NCBI RefSeq assembly: GCF_016894345.1
Contig: NZ_CP069798.1
Coordinates: 1,447,385 to 1,511,384 of the forward strand
DNA: 64,000 bases
DNA from: Paralysiella testudinis
GTDB taxonomy: Bacteria > Pseudomonadota > Gammaproteobacteria > Burkholderiales > Neisseriaceae
Reading direction: 5' to 3'
Every line of letters begins with the position of its first letter. Positions within the stretch are counted from its first letter, which is position 1. This document shows, piece after piece, positions 23,198 through 33,900 of this stretch. The notes under the pieces are model-generated. The model did not search any database. It had not been told where the DNA came from and saw only the letters and a list, made by a program, of their open reading frames with translations. A program made the position numbers and the translations under genes.

Positions 23198-24079
23198 TTA
23201 TTTTTGTTGGGTAAAGAGCTGATCCAGCTTTTGCTCGTAGTCGTGGTAGCCGAGGAAATCATAGAGCTCCATGCGTGTTTGCATGGTGTCTACGGCATTT
23301 TCTTGAGTACCGTCGTTTTTGATGTGCTGGTATACATTCAAAGCCGCTTTGCTGGCGGCGCGGAATGAAGACAGCGGATAGAGCACCAAATCCACGCCCA
23401 CTTCGGCCAGCTGTTGCTGGGTATAGAGCGGGGTGGCGCCAAATTCGGTGATGTTGGCCAATACCGGCACTTTCACCGCATCCACAAACTGGCGGTACAT
23501 GGCCAACTCGGTGATGGCTTCGGGGAAAATCATGTCGGCACCGGCTTCCACGCAGGCTTGGGCGCGGTCGATGGCGGATTGCAAGCCTTCCACCGCCAGT
23601 GCATCGGTGCGCGCCATAATCACAAAATTATCGTCTACGCGGGCATCCACGGCGGCCTTGATGCGGTCTACCATTTCCGCTTGCGACACAATGGCCTTGT
23701 TGGGGCGGTGGCCGCAGCGTTTTTGCGCCACTTGGTCTTCGATGTGCACGGCGGCCACACCGGCTTTTTCCATGCTGCGGATGGTGCGGGCGATATTAAA
23801 CGCACCGCCCCAGCCGGTGTCGATGTCCACCAACAAGGGGGTGTCGACATTGTCGGTGATGCGGCGCGCATCAATCAGCACGTCTTCTAGGCTGGTGATG
23901 CCCAAATCGGGAATGCCGCACGAGCACGCGGCCACGCCGCCGCCGGACAAATAAATCGCCTTGAAACCGGAAGCGGTGGCAAGGCGGGCAAAATAGGCAT
24001 TAACACAGCCGACAACGGCCAGTGGGTGTTCGGATTGGACAGCTTGGCGGAAACGCAGGCCGGCAGAGGCTTGACTCAT
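23198..24079 (-). CDS. prpB: 2-methylisocitrate lyase
   Basis: 293 residues, start 24079 with CAGGAGAATTTC upstream. Isocitrate lyase/PEP mutase fold: [31 protein letters not shown] (Mg-binding Asp), [21 protein letters not shown] (the KRCGH catalytic loop), [13 protein letters not shown] and FPEAI. It splits 2-methylisocitrate into pyruvate and succinate, the final step of propionate use. First gene of the leftward prpB-tauE-prpC unit. A candidate sRNA lies just upstream on the same strand. Confidence 0.92.
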   Translation of the reverse strand: MSQASAGLRFRQAVQSEHPLAVVGCVNAYFARLATASGFKAIYLSGGGVAACSCGIPDLGITSLEDVLIDARRITDNVDTPLLVDIDTGWGGAFNIARTIRSMEKAGVAAVHIEDQVAQKRCGHRPNKAIVSQAEMVDRIKAAVDARVDDNFVIMARTDALAVEGLQSAIDRAQACVEAGADMIFPEAITELAMYRQFVDAVKVPVLANITEFGATPLYTQQQLAEVGVDLVLYPLSSFRAASKAALNVYQHIKNDGTQENAVDTMQTRMELYDFLGYHDYEQKLDQLFTQQK

Positions 24080-24209
24080 GAAATTCTCCTGAAAATGATG
24101 TTGTTCTTATGTCTTTGTTAACGGAGATACTTTAGAGCAAAAACATTATGCCTGTCAATGGGCTTTCATGCTGTTGGCGTAGTGCGGCGATGATGGGGAT
24201 TGAGCAAGC

Positions 24210-24345
24210 AAAAAAAAACCATCTGCACCAAGGGGAGAGTGCAGATGGTTAAACACATTACGGGGAAAACGTCTTACTCACTACAAACTTGTTTGGAGGA
24301 AACAAGTGATGCCTAGACCGGCTTTGATAGGGCTAAGTTCTGCGT
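24210..24345 (-). ncRNA. Candidate small RNA with an anti-Shine-Dalgarno loop, upstream of prpB
   Basis: Read leftward, 24307-24287 folds into an 8-bp stem (ACTTGTTT / AAACAAGT) with loop CCTCC. About 36 bases on, 24250-24217 forms a 12-bp stem (AACCATCTGCAC) with a C-rich loop, followed at once by nine T residues, a textbook intrinsic terminator. No leftward gene lies upstream that needs this terminator, and it cannot serve prpB, which starts beyond it. Meningococcal sibling sRNAs NmsRA/NmsRB (RcoF1/2) expose similar C-rich loops and repress prpB and related genes. The 5' end near 24345 is a guess, set from a weak TACAGT -10 box at about 24358. Confidence 0.45.
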
Positions 24346-24687
24346 TGATTGGTTAAAAACTGTAAAAGGTATTTAAAGGTATTTGAGGATATGGATGTTG
24401 CTGTTGCTGAGTAATGAATCGCGAGTGATAAAAATGGCATTTTGTTGTTTTTCGAATGGCGTTTTATAACAATAAAATCAATTGCTAAAGTGGTTTCTTT
24501 GCTCTAAAAATAGATTAATTGATATTAATTAGGTATTTGTGCATCTATTTTTTACATTTATGTTGATTTAAGTGAAAAACTAAAAGCATAGAAAAAATAA
24601 TAAAATATTATTGTATTTTCATATATAATCATAATCGAAAATAAGTGATGCAGGTTGTGGTGGCCACAAGCCATGAAAGATGAGGAC
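24346..24687. other. AT-rich intergenic region
   Basis: About 340 bases, markedly AT-rich (AATAAAATATTATTG, TTAATTGATATTAATTAGG), between the candidate sRNA and the AspT-type gene. No convincing reading frame. It probably holds the promoters of both flanking units. Confidence 0.5.
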
Positions 24688-26299
24688 ATGATGTTATCCA
24701 CTTTTAGTGCATTTTTAGAGCAAAATAATTTATTGGCATTGTTTCTCACCATCGCACTGGGTTATTTGCTCGGTGCGGTGAATATCCGGGGATTTTCTCT
24801 GGGGGCGGGGGCGGTGTTGTTTGTGGGACAGGGCGGTGGGCGCGTTTGCGCCCGCTTCTACGCCGCCAAGTTTAATGGGGCAGCTGGGCTTGCTGTTGTT
24901 TTTGTATGGTGTGGGCATTGCCTATGGTGCGCAGTTTTTCCGTGGCCTCACCAGCAAGAGCGGCCTTAAAGCCAATTTGGCGGCTTTGGTTGGCTTATTG
25001 GTGGCCACCGTGGTGATGCTGGCCGCAGTGCAGTGGATGCCGGGCGTGGGCTTGCACGAGGCCTTGGGTGCGTTTTCCGGTGCCGGTACCAGCACCGCCG
25101 CTTTGCAGGCAGCCTTGGTGGTGGCGGAAAACAAGGCGCCAGCCACCGGCTATTCCGTGGCCTATCCGTTTGGGGTGGCGGTGCCGATTTTGATGTTGGG
25201 GCTCTACCATGCTTGGCGTAAACCGGCCATTGATCGCGGCGGCAAGGCGGTGATTACCACGCATGAAGTGGAAGTGCATGCCGAAGACATGCTGGGGCTC
25301 ACCCTGGCCGAAGCGAGTGCCAAAATTCCGCGCCGGGTATCAATTGCGGCGCTGCGACGCAACCACAAAACCGTGGCGGCACGGCCTGAGGAGGTATTGC
25401 AAGAAGGCGATGTGCTGATGCTCACCGGGGTGGACAGCAAAACCTTGGACGAAGTGGCCGACCAATTCGGCATTACCCAGCACAACCGCATTGCCGGCGC
25501 TCGCGGCGATTTGGACTATATCCGCCTGTTTGTTTCCAATCCGAAAATCGCCAACCGCCGTTTGGCGGATGTACAGCAAGAAATCCCGGCGCAATGGGAA
25601 GCGCGTATTCTGCATTTGCGCCGCAACGATGCTGACATGACGCCCAAGCCGGATCGCATTCTGGAGTTTGGCGATCGGGTGGGTATTTTGGCACCGCGCC
25701 GCCATATTCAGGCACTGAAAGCCCTGTTTGGCGATTCGGTGCGTTCCACCGGCGAGCTGAATTTTATCGGCATCGGCTTAGGCGCGGCTTTGGGCATGGC
25801 GGTAGGCTCCATTCCGCTGCGCTTGCCTTTGCTGGGCACTTTTAGTTTGGGTTTTGCCGGTTTGCTGCTGGTGGCGCTGTTTTTGGGTTGGCGCCGCCGC
25901 AGCGGCAAAATCCAGTGGGTGATGCCAGTGTCGGCCAATAATGTGCTGCGCAATTTCGGCCTTACCCTGTTTTTGGCGCAAGTGGGCATGTCTTCCGGGC
26001 ACACTTTTGTGAACACGGTAACTCAAAGCGGGCTGACCTATATACTGCTGGCGGTGGCCATTGTGGCGGCCATGGTGCTGATCACCATGCTGGTGTCGAT
26101 GTGGTTATTCAAAATACCCTTTGATTTGGCCGCCGGCATTGTGAGCGGGGTGACCGGCAATCCGGCCATCTTGGCCTTTTCCAGCCGCACCACCCAAACC
26201 GACAAACCCGATATCGGCTATGCGATGATTTTTCCGTCGATGACGGTGCTGAAGATTTTGATTGTGCAGGTGATTGGCGCCTTGGGTTGGGGCGGCTAG
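24688..26299 (+). pseudogene. AspT/YidE/YbjL-type antiporter gene with a one-base frameshift
   Basis: From ATG 24688 (GATGAGGAC upstream) the protein begins LSTFSAFLEQNNLLALFLTIALGYLLGAVNIRG in frame 1 to ~24830. It then continues in another frame as GAFAPASTPPSLMGQLGLLLFLYGVGIAYGAQFF to 26299. Dropping one G from the GGG at 24831-24833 restores a single frame reading FVGQAVGAFAPAS. The whole protein (~537 residues) has two five-helix halves around two RCK_C modules (LTLAEASAKIPRRVSI and RLADVQQEIPAQWEARI), the AspT (2.A.81) plan, with GFGAAL-like GIGLGAALGM and SGVTGNPAILAF in the second half. Substrate unknown. Could be a phase-variable tract, a dead gene or a sequencing error. Confidence 0.75.
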
Positions 26300-26323
26300 C
26301 CGCAAGCCATCCGCAATCAACAA

Positions 26324-26359
26324 AACCGCCGGCAAGCATATTGCCGGCGGTTTCTTTTT
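26324..26359 (+). terminator. Intrinsic terminator after the AspT-type gene
   Basis: AACCGCCGGCAA / TTGCCGGCGGTT, 12-bp stem with loop GCATA, followed by TTTCTTTTT. Confidence 0.85.
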
Positions 26360-26420
26360 GGTTGGAATTGAAGTAACTGAAGTTACACCCACTTATCTAA
26401 GGCTGCCTGAAAGCATGTGC

Positions 26421-27728
26421 TCACAGCACAAACGGATTGGCATACTCTTGTGGCGATCGAGCTGTATTCAATTCGACATTGAGCTGATCCAAGGTTTGCT
26501 GCATTTGTTGTTGCAATAAGGCAGTGAGGGCGGCGGCGTCCAAATCCGGTTGTTCGGCCAGCAGGGCGCGGATGTTCAGCGGCTCGGCAACGCGGATATG
26601 GGCGTTGCGCCCACCCACCGGGCGCGGTACAAAGCGGTGGATTTTATTGCCCAAACCGCCCCAAGCCAAATGGTCGCAGCGCAGGCGCTTGAGGCATTCG
26701 GCGATGTGTTCCTGCTGCCAGCGCGGCTGGTGGTAGACTTCTTGCGGATTGCGCAGGATAAACGCCAATTCGCTTCGACGGCGGCGGGTCATGCGGTCGA
26801 TGGATTGGCCGCTTTTTTCGGCTTGGCGGATGGCGCCCAGCATCTGTTTGGCCTGTTCATTAAGGCTGCCTGAAAAGGTGCCGAATTCGTTGAGCGACAG
26901 CAACAGCTTTTCCAGCAGCACGTCTTGCGCTGCAAAAAAGCTCAAGTGGCGCGGCGGCGCAAAGCCCATATTCTGAAAACGCAGCCACAGCACGTGGCGG
27001 TATAGCCGCGCCAGCCGCAAGGGCAGGTTTAAGAAGGGCTTGGCTTCGATTTGCAATTGCCGCTCCACCTGCGCCATTTCTGCGTGCAGTGCGCTTTCTT
27101 CATTGCGGATAAATTTCAATTTCCAAATCAGCGGTTGGATAAATACGGGCTTGCTGCTTTGTGCGGCGGCCTGCAAGGCCATTTTGGCGGCGCCTTGAAA
27201 CAGGGTGTTGATGTGGTCGCCCTGCCAATGCACGCTGCCTTCGGGGTGCAGCAGCACCGGTGTGCCGGCGGCGGCGGTGTCAATCGAATAAGCCAGCGCC
27301 TGCTCGGTGTCGCCCGGCACTTGCGCAATCAGGTTGTTGGCCAGCCAGAATTTTTGCCCCCAGCGCCCCATGCCGTTAACAATATCGTGGGTGGCCCAAT
27401 TGGCCATCATCGGCGCGTAGCGGGCGGCGATTTCTTTGTCGAGCATCCAATCGGTAAAAAATTCGGGGTGGTTGGGGGTGATAAACACCATGCCGTCGGC
27501 GGCCAGCGTGGCCTTTAGGCGGACATCGTCGGCAGCGGGCAAATCGAGATGGCGGATGTCGCACAGGCCGCGCACCAGCGGCAGGCGGTTGAGGTAGGGC
27601 ACATCGCGCAGGCCGGGCGTGCCGTAGAGATTAAGCCAGCGGTTGGCCCATGTCATCGCCTGAATCAGGGTTTTATTGGGCTTGGGGGCAACGAAGGTGG
27701 TTAAAAAACGTTTCTCAGGTGCGCTCAT
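26421..27728 (-). CDS. PlsC-like lysophospholipid acyltransferase family protein
   Basis: Start set at 27728 (MSAPEKRF); the 20 codons further upstream look like shadow sequence. 435 residues. FITPNHPEFFTDWML holds the acyltransferase NHxxxxD box, LLHPEGSVHWQGD the EGT/EGS phosphate-binding box, and KPVFIQPLIWKLKF the third block. The N-terminal ~70 and C-terminal ~200 residues are helical and not typical of PlsC (~245 residues), so this is one of the long members of unknown acyl acceptor. It reads toward the AspT-type gene. Confidence 0.7.
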   Translation of the reverse strand: MSAPEKRFLTTFVAPKPNKTLIQAMTWANRWLNLYGTPGLRDVPYLNRLPLVRGLCDIRHLDLPAADDVRLKATLAADGMVFITPNHPEFFTDWMLDKEIAARYAPMMANWATHDIVNGMGRWGQKFWLANNLIAQVPGDTEQALAYSIDTAAAGTPVLLHPEGSVHWQGDHINTLFQGAAKMALQAAAQSSKPVFIQPLIWKLKFIRNEESALHAEMAQVERQLQIEAKPFLNLPLRLARLYRHVLWLRFQNMGFAPPRHLSFFAAQDVLLEKLLLSLNEFGTFSGSLNEQAKQMLGAIRQAEKSGQSIDRMTRRRRSELAFILRNPQEVYHQPRWQQEHIAECLKRLRCDHLAWGGLGNKIHRFVPRPVGGRNAHIRVAEPLNIRALLAEQPDLDAAALTALLQQQMQQTLDQLNVELNTARSPQEYANPFVL

Positions 27729-27818
27729 GGCCGGTGTCCGTGGATGGGAATAGGCGCTAGTGTAATCACAATGGCCGCCGGCGGCCAATATTCTGTACGC
27801 TTGTTTTCAGGCAGCCTT

Positions 27819-27922
27819 ATACCCATTCGAAAAAATAACCTAACTGCGTTGACTCGCCTTGCCGTACTACCTGTACTGTCTACGGCTCGCCGCCTTGTTA
27901 TCTTATTTTTTCGAATGGGTAT
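27819..27922. repeat. Correia-like miniature element, ATACCCATTCG-ended
   Basis: 104 bases with perfect 20-bp terminal inverted repeats (27819-27838 and 27903-27922). The inner part (GACTCGCCTTGCCGTACTACCTGTACTGTCTACGG, CTCGCCGCCTTGTTATCTTA) matches the inner sequence of Neisseria Correia elements, but the ends differ from the usual TATAGTGGATTAA. It lies between the acyltransferase and SulP start regions. Confidence 0.75.
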
Positions 27923-28034
27923 TTTTGATGTAAAGCACGGGCATAGATTAAATCAGCGCAAGGCATGGCTTTTGCGGCGGCAATCGCGCATAATTTACAC
28001 TTTCTTAACTTTAAACTTCTGCGGGCCGCAGTTT

Positions 28035-29708
28035 ATGAAATTCACCACCCGTTTTAATCCCAAATTATACGAATTGATGTCTGGCTATAACCGTGAGCGT
28101 TTGATTAAAGACGTGGGCGCGGGCTTGACCGTGAGCGTGGTGGCGCTGCCGCTGGCGATGGCGTTTGCGATTGCCAGCGGCTTAAAGCCGGAAGCAGGCT
28201 TGTTTACCGCCATTATTGCCGGTTTTCTGATTTCGCTGTTCAGCGGCTCGCGTGTGCAAATCGGCGGCCCGGCCGGGGCGTTTATTGTGATTGTGTACGG
28301 CATTGTGGCGCAATACGGCGTGGGCGGGCTGCTGTTGGCTACTTTTATGTCGGGCGTGATGCTGTGGCTGATGGGCTTTTTGCGCATGGGGGTGTTGATT
28401 AAATTTATCCCGGTGGCGGTGATTATCGGCTTTACCAATGGCATTGCAGTGCTGATTGGCTTGTCGCAAATCAAAGATTTTCTGGGGCTGCGTATCGAAG
28501 GCAAGGTGCCGGCGGAATTTTTTGCATTGATGCAAACGCTGTGGCAGGCGCTGCCCACCTGGAACGGCGCGGCGCTGGCGGTGGCGTTGTTGTCGCTGGG
28601 GATTATTGTGGGCTGGCAGCAAACCATGAAGCGCAAAATAACGCTGCCTGAAGAAACCGGCATGCTGCCGCGTGTATCCGGTTCGCTGGCGCTGATTCCC
28701 GGCTCGATTGTGGCATTGGTGGTGGCCACGTTGTTGGTGGCGCTGCTTGGGCTGAATGTGGAAACCATCGGCAGCCGTTTTGGCGGCATACCGCAAGGGC
28801 TGCCTGAATTTACCGTGCCCGATTACAGTTGGGCGATGGTGAAAGGGCTGTTTTTACCGGCGATGACGCTGGCGGTGCTGGGGGCGATTGAGTCGCTGCT
28901 GTGCGCGCGGGTGGCCGACAGCATGATACGCGACAAACACGACTCCAATCAGGAGCTGCTGGCGCAAGGCTTTGCCAATATGGTGATGCCGTTTTTCGGC
29001 GGCATGCCCGCCACTGGCACCATTGCCCGCACCGTCACCAACATCAAAAACGGCGGCAGCAGCCCGGTGGCGGGCATGGTGCATGCGCTGGCCTTGCTGA
29101 TGGTGGTGCTGGTGGCAGCACCTTTGGCGCAATATATCCCGCTGCCCGCACTCAGTGCTATTTTGATGTTTGTGGCGTGGAATATGGGCGAATGGCGCGA
29201 ATTTGCCCGCTTGCGCACGTTTAGGCTGCCTTACCGGCTGATTTTATTGTCGGTGTTTGTGCTCACCGTGGTGGTGGATTTAACCGTGGCGGTGGAAGTG
29301 GGGATTTTCTTTGCCTGCTTTATCTTTATCTACCGCATTTCCAGCCTTTCAACCGCCGAGAAAACCCAGTTGCCCGCCAACACCCACCAAGACGGCGTGG
29401 CCACTTATAAACTTACCGGCGCCATCTTTTTCGGTGCGGTAAAATTAATCGACGATATGCTGGCCAACGTGCCGGAAAAAGCGCTGGTGTTGGATTTCTC
29501 CAGTGTGATTTATGTCGACTCTTCCGGTGAGGAATCGCTGGAAGAATTGCTGGAAATTTATCAGGAAAAAGGCGTGCCCATCTTGGTGTACGGCTTGCGC
29601 CAGCAACCCACCGACTTGCTCACTCGCACCCAGTGGCTGCAACGGCTGGGCGCCAATAATGTGTTTGCCGATGTACACGGCGTACAAAAACGGCTGGACG
29701 TATTGTGA
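28035..29708 (+). CDS. SulP-family anion transporter with STAS domain
   Basis: Start set at 28035 (MKFTTRFNPKLYELM); the open frame upstream to 27744 crosses the repeat element. 557 residues. Residues ~20-430 form the SulP core of about 12-14 helices: GAGLTVSVVALPLAMAFAIASGLKPEAGLFTAIIAG is the family signature, and GGMPATGTIARTVTNIKNGGSSPVAG the second. Residues ~450-557 are a STAS domain (GAIFFGAVKLIDDM, LVLDFSSVIYVDSSGEESLEELLEI) with the typical phosphorylatable Ser. The family carries sulfate or bicarbonate; the substrate cannot be read here. The stop overlaps the next start. Confidence 0.9.
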   Translation: MKFTTRFNPKLYELMSGYNRERLIKDVGAGLTVSVVALPLAMAFAIASGLKPEAGLFTAIIAGFLISLFSGSRVQIGGPAGAFIVIVYGIVAQYGVGGLLLATFMSGVMLWLMGFLRMGVLIKFIPVAVIIGFTNGIAVLIGLSQIKDFLGLRIEGKVPAEFFALMQTLWQALPTWNGAALAVALLSLGIIVGWQQTMKRKITLPEETGMLPRVSGSLALIPGSIVALVVATLLVALLGLNVETIGSRFGGIPQGLPEFTVPDYSWAMVKGLFLPAMTLAVLGAIESLLCARVADSMIRDKHDSNQELLAQGFANMVMPFFGGMPATGTIARTVTNIKNGGSSPVAGMVHALALLMVVLVAAPLAQYIPLPALSAILMFVAWNMGEWREFARLRTFRLPYRLILLSVFVLTVVVDLTVAVEVGIFFACFIFIYRISSLSTAEKTQLPANTHQDGVATYKLTGAIFFGAVKLIDDMLANVPEKALVLDFSSVIYVDSSGEESLEELLEIYQEKGVPILVYGLRQQPTDLLTRTQWLQRLGANNVFADVHGVQKRLDVL

Positions 29709-29923
29709 GCGATACCGTAGTTGGCTATGCTCAAGCGCTGGCGATGCTGGACGCGCTGATGGCGCAAACACAAGCCGAAAGCGCCACCACCTGCGCGCAA
29801 ATGGAAACCCAAGAGCTTACCCTTATGCGCTTGCAGCAGCTGCGGCAAACGCTGAAGCCGCACGATAAGGCGCAAATGGCGGCGATTGCGGATTATTATC
29901 GGCGTAAAAGCGGGGCTGCCTGA
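29705..29923 (+). CDS. Small hypothetical protein coupled to the SulP gene
   Basis: 72 residues from GTG 29705, which overlaps the SulP stop as GTGA and implies translational coupling. Helical, Gln- and Ala-rich (YAQALAMLDALMAQTQAE, LQQLRQTLKPHDKAQMAAI), no membrane segment. No family recognised. The tight overlap makes a real gene likely and a role with the transporter possible. Confidence 0.6.
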   Translation: MSDTVVGYAQALAMLDALMAQTQAESATTCAQMETQELTLMRLQQLRQTLKPHDKAQMAAIADYYRRKSGAA

Positions 29924-30021
29924 ATTGCATAACTGTCATTGCCGAACTTGATTCGATAATCCATTGGCAAGCAAAGTTTATATAACCAAATCATGATCAA
30001 TGATACCAAGGGTATAGCAAT

Positions 30022-30705
30022 ATGAAAAAATCCTTTATTGCATTTATTGGGCTGATGTTGTGGTTGGTATTTGCTATGCCCGCTTATGCCGCAGCCTGTA
30101 CCAACTTAAAGCCGGTACATAGTTTGGATGATTTATTGTTGCAACTGTACAATAATTTGGACAGTGACTGTCTTTTTCAGATGACTGCACAAGAGCTATC
30201 GTTTGCTTGGGAAATTGTAGTATTAGAAGATTGGAATATTCAAGATATAGATGATGTAGATATGGAGAAAAAACGTGCAATAAGTATAGCGGAATCTAGC
30301 AAAATTTATACTGACGATTTGAGTAATTTATATATAACAAAAGGACAAGTACGAAATTTAGATGCTATTGAGATTAAAGGAACTCGTGATTATTTATTTA
30401 AGTACTCTTCATTTTTCAAAGATGGGCAATTTCCTCCAAGTTTACCAACTCCCTATATCATCCAACGCAATGTAGAGGGCTCTTTATTTATCGAAACTAG
30501 CAATTTTTTTTCAGAAAATAATATTTTTAATAATTATAAACCTCTAGAAACTTATTTTTGGATAGGTGGTATATCAAATCTAAAAATATCTCCAATTATT
30601 GTAATGAGTTCTGCGCCGGATGCTACCCTATCAGAGATAACGCTTTATCGTACTATTCCTAGTTTTATACGGCGTGATGTTTATGAGAAATTTGATATTG
30701 ATTAG
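30022..30705 (+). CDS. Secreted hypothetical protein, AT-rich gene
   Basis: 227 residues. A signal peptide (KSFIAFIGLMLWLVFAMPAYA, cut near AYA-AAC) leads to a mature chain with few Cys, many Asn/Ile and no recognised domain (DDLLLQLYNNLDSDCLFQMT, YFWIGGISNLKISPIIVMSS). AT-rich codon use sets it apart from the SulP gene upstream and fits the RTX gene downstream, so the two probably arrived together. The size and export signal would allow an accessory or protective partner of the RTX protein, but there is no direct support. Confidence 0.65.
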   Translation: MKKSFIAFIGLMLWLVFAMPAYAAACTNLKPVHSLDDLLLQLYNNLDSDCLFQMTAQELSFAWEIVVLEDWNIQDIDDVDMEKKRAISIAESSKIYTDDLSNLYITKGQVRNLDAIEIKGTRDYLFKYSSFFKDGQFPPSLPTPYIIQRNVEGSLFIETSNFFSENNIFNNYKPLETYFWIGGISNLKISPIIVMSSAPDATLSEITLYRTIPSFIRRDVYEKFDID

Positions 30706-30728
30706 GTAGGAGGTGCTGTTAAATAAAG

Positions 30729-30898
30729 GGTAGTGTCCTGAAAAGTATGCTGCCTATATTTTAGGCAAAAAATAAGACCATTATTTACGTAAGCGAAACA
30801 GCCCCCCTGTTTATCTATAGTTTCTATATTGCCTAAACCATGATTTTTACCTTGTTGGTGCTTGCTTTTCTCAGCAGCATACTTTTCAGGACACTACC
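30729..30898. mobile_element. MITE with 25-bp terminal inverted repeats
   Basis: 170 bases; GGTAGTGTCCTGAAAAGTAT and five more bases at the left (30729-30753) are matched exactly by the complement at the right (30874-30898). Flanks AAATAAAG (30721-30728) and AAATAAAA (30899-30906) look like an 8-bp target duplication. GG...CC ends with 8-bp duplications are features of the IS1595 family, so it may be moved by such a transposase. It carries no gene. Confidence 0.8.
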
Positions 30899-30951
30899 AA
30901 ATAAAATATGTTTCTATATTGATTATGTATCATATTTCAAGGAGTAATGTG

Positions 30952-33900
30952 ATGTCATCTGCTTTAACATTCAGTGCAAAAAATCAATTAAGCAAATTCT
31001 GGGAAGTGGAATTAGGAAGAGCTAATTTTAATGAGTTAATATTAAGGATTGAATCTTATCAACCCCTAGCAAACGCTATAAATGCATTCAATCAAAGTGG
31101 TGGTAAATATAGCTCTTTTCACCAAACAAATTATTCTCCATACGAAAATACTATTCGTATAGATCAAGTTATGTTTGATATTGACCAGCTCCCATCCTTG
31201 ATGCACGAATTAACCCATGCAGTAGGCAAATATTAGGAGGGTACGCGCGGAACCGGCGGGTATGTTTCTGCTTTTCACAGCACCACTTCGGCAGAGGAAT
31301 GGGCACGGTTAACAAATCTGGGCGAGGCCGAAGCGTTTTTAAATGGGCAATATCATGCGGCTAGGCATTTTGGTAAGCCGGCTTATGCTGCTATGGTGGC
31401 GGATGATTAGGCCAATGCACAAACGGTTCATCTGACTATTGAGATTGGCAAGATTGTGGGCGCAGGTTCGGGTGAGGGGCAGTTGGCGCAAATTGCCGAA
31501 TTGGTGCGCAAGCTGGTGCCCGGCAGCCAAGATGGAAATGGCTCGGTGCCGTTTACGTATAATAATCAGGCCAAAATCTATTGGCTGCTTAATCATCCGT
31601 CTTCTACCTTTGTTGCCGATTACAAGGCGGCTACCGGCAAGGATTTACCCACAGACTTGGCGGCCATTGGTGATGTAGAGGTACGCTACCATTTAAAAAC
31701 ATTGGTGGGTGAAACCGTGGATTTATTGGGCAGTAATGGCAGCGACGCCATCAGCAATTTGGCAGCGGGCACGAAGCTGGGACAAAAATACGGTGATTTA
31801 CTTTATGGTGGCGGCGGTGATGATGTGCTTAATGGCGGTGGCGGTAATGATACGCTGAATGGCGGCAGCGGTGCCGATAAACTCTATGGTGGTGCCGGAT
31901 TTGATACCTATATTGCCGATAAGGATGATGAAATTACCGATAGTGATGGCAATGGCGCGGTGCAGTTGGATGGTTTGATATTAACGGGCGGGGAGCAGAA
32001 AAATCCGGATGATTTGCGCCTGTATGTGAATAAAGATCATGAAACCGAATATGTATGGGATGAAACTGCGGGCACCCTTACGATTAATAATGGCTTGGTG
32101 ATTAATGATTTTAAAAATGGTGATTTGGGCATTAAACTGGAGCCGATGAAAGGGCAGGATATTGCTTTTGTGGTGGATACCACCGGCAGTATGGCAGACG
32201 ATATTGCCGCTGTTAAGGCGCAGGCCGGTGCTATTGTCAATATGATTTTTGATCCCGAGCGCGGTATGGTGAATTCGCGAATCGGTGTAGTAGGTTACAA
32301 CGATCCCGGGGTGCATGCAGTGTTGAAATTCACTGATCAAAGCAGCATTAATGCACGAAAGGGAGCTGCATTGGCGGCGATCAACAGCCTGAGAGCCAAT
32401 GGTGGCGGCGACTGGGAGGAAATGGTTTATAGCGGTTTACTGCGGGCATTGGATGGCGGTATTGGCCAATGGCGTGAAGAGGCAACGGCCCGCCGTATAT
32501 TTTTGTTTGGGGATGCGCCGGGCAAGGATACGGATTTGAAAGGGAAAGTGGCACAACTGGCCGGTGCCTTGAATTTGTCGGTTCGTTCTGCTGTCAGCGA
32601 TGTGCTAAGTGATAAAGTTGGGCGCATATCGTTTGAGCTATCCAATGTGGACGGTACGGCTGAAAAACCACCATTGAAAATTGAAATATTCACTATTTTG
32701 ATTGGTGGTGACCAAACCACTGCTGTACAGTTTGATGAGCTGGCTCATTTAACAGGTGGGCAATCACTTCAGGCAAACGGGGCATCGGATATTGCTCAGG
32801 TTTTATTTGATGCTTTGCAAGCGGGTACTGTCGGCGATGATGTGATTAAAGGTAATGAGTACGGTAATACGTTTGATGGCGGTGCGGGTAATGATGTTAT
32901 TTGGGGTATGGGCGGTGATGATCATCTAACCGGCGGAGCCGGTAATGATGTATTGTATGGCGGCAATGGAAATGACCACTATTATTTTGCCTCTGGCTTT
33001 GGCCGCGATGTGATTAATGATGAAAGTGGCGAGTATGATCGCATTGTTTTTACAGGGGGAATTCTGGCTGAACATGTGGCTGTTGGCCGTGATGGTACCG
33101 CTGTTATTTTAACGGTGGGCAGTGATGTTATTGTCATGCAGAATTTCTTTGATGCCAATGGTGCCGTGGGTGCGGGTGCCATTGAAGAGATAGTATTTGC
33201 TAACGGCAGTAAATGGCTTTGGGATGATATATTGGCTCGAGCCAGTGCAAAGCCAACCAATGGTAATGATGTTTTATATGCTATGCCGGGTGTGACTTTA
33301 AATGGTTTGAATGGCAATGATATTCTGTATGGTAGCAGTGGTGGCGATATTTTGATTGGCGGCCAAGGGCATGACCGTTTGTACGCTGGTGCTGGTGATG
33401 ATGTGTTGTATGGCACGATGGGTAACAATATTTTGGTTGGCGGAGCAGGTAGTGACCGCCTATGGGGCGGGCAAGATAATGATACTTTTATATTTGCAAA
33501 AGGCCACGGACAAGATTGGGTTTACGCAGGCGGAACCTTGTTTAGCGGTTACCATGACCGCATGGTTTTGGAAGATGTGAATCTGCATGAAATCAGCTTT
33601 CGACGCGAAGGTACAGATTTGATTTTGTTTGGTTATCATGAAGGTGATCAGATTACGGTTAATGATTTTTTTGGCAGCATACACAGCAATGTAGAAACTT
33701 TTGCTTTTGCTGATCAAACGCTTTCTTCTGATCAGTTACGCCAATTACCGATGATGCAATATGGCAGCGATGAAAATAATTATCTTAAGGCTTACCAAGA
33801 CAATATTGCGTTGTTTGGCTTTGCTGGTGATGATGTTTTAATTGGCCGTTGGGGTAATGAAATGCTGATAGGTGGTAAAGGGAATGATTGTCTTGAGGGC

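Noticed and set aside
24217..24250. Terminator for the rightward AspT-type region or for prpB
   Set aside because: The T-run is on the leftward strand and the hairpin lies upstream of prpB, so it fits neither; treated as the end of a separate small RNA.
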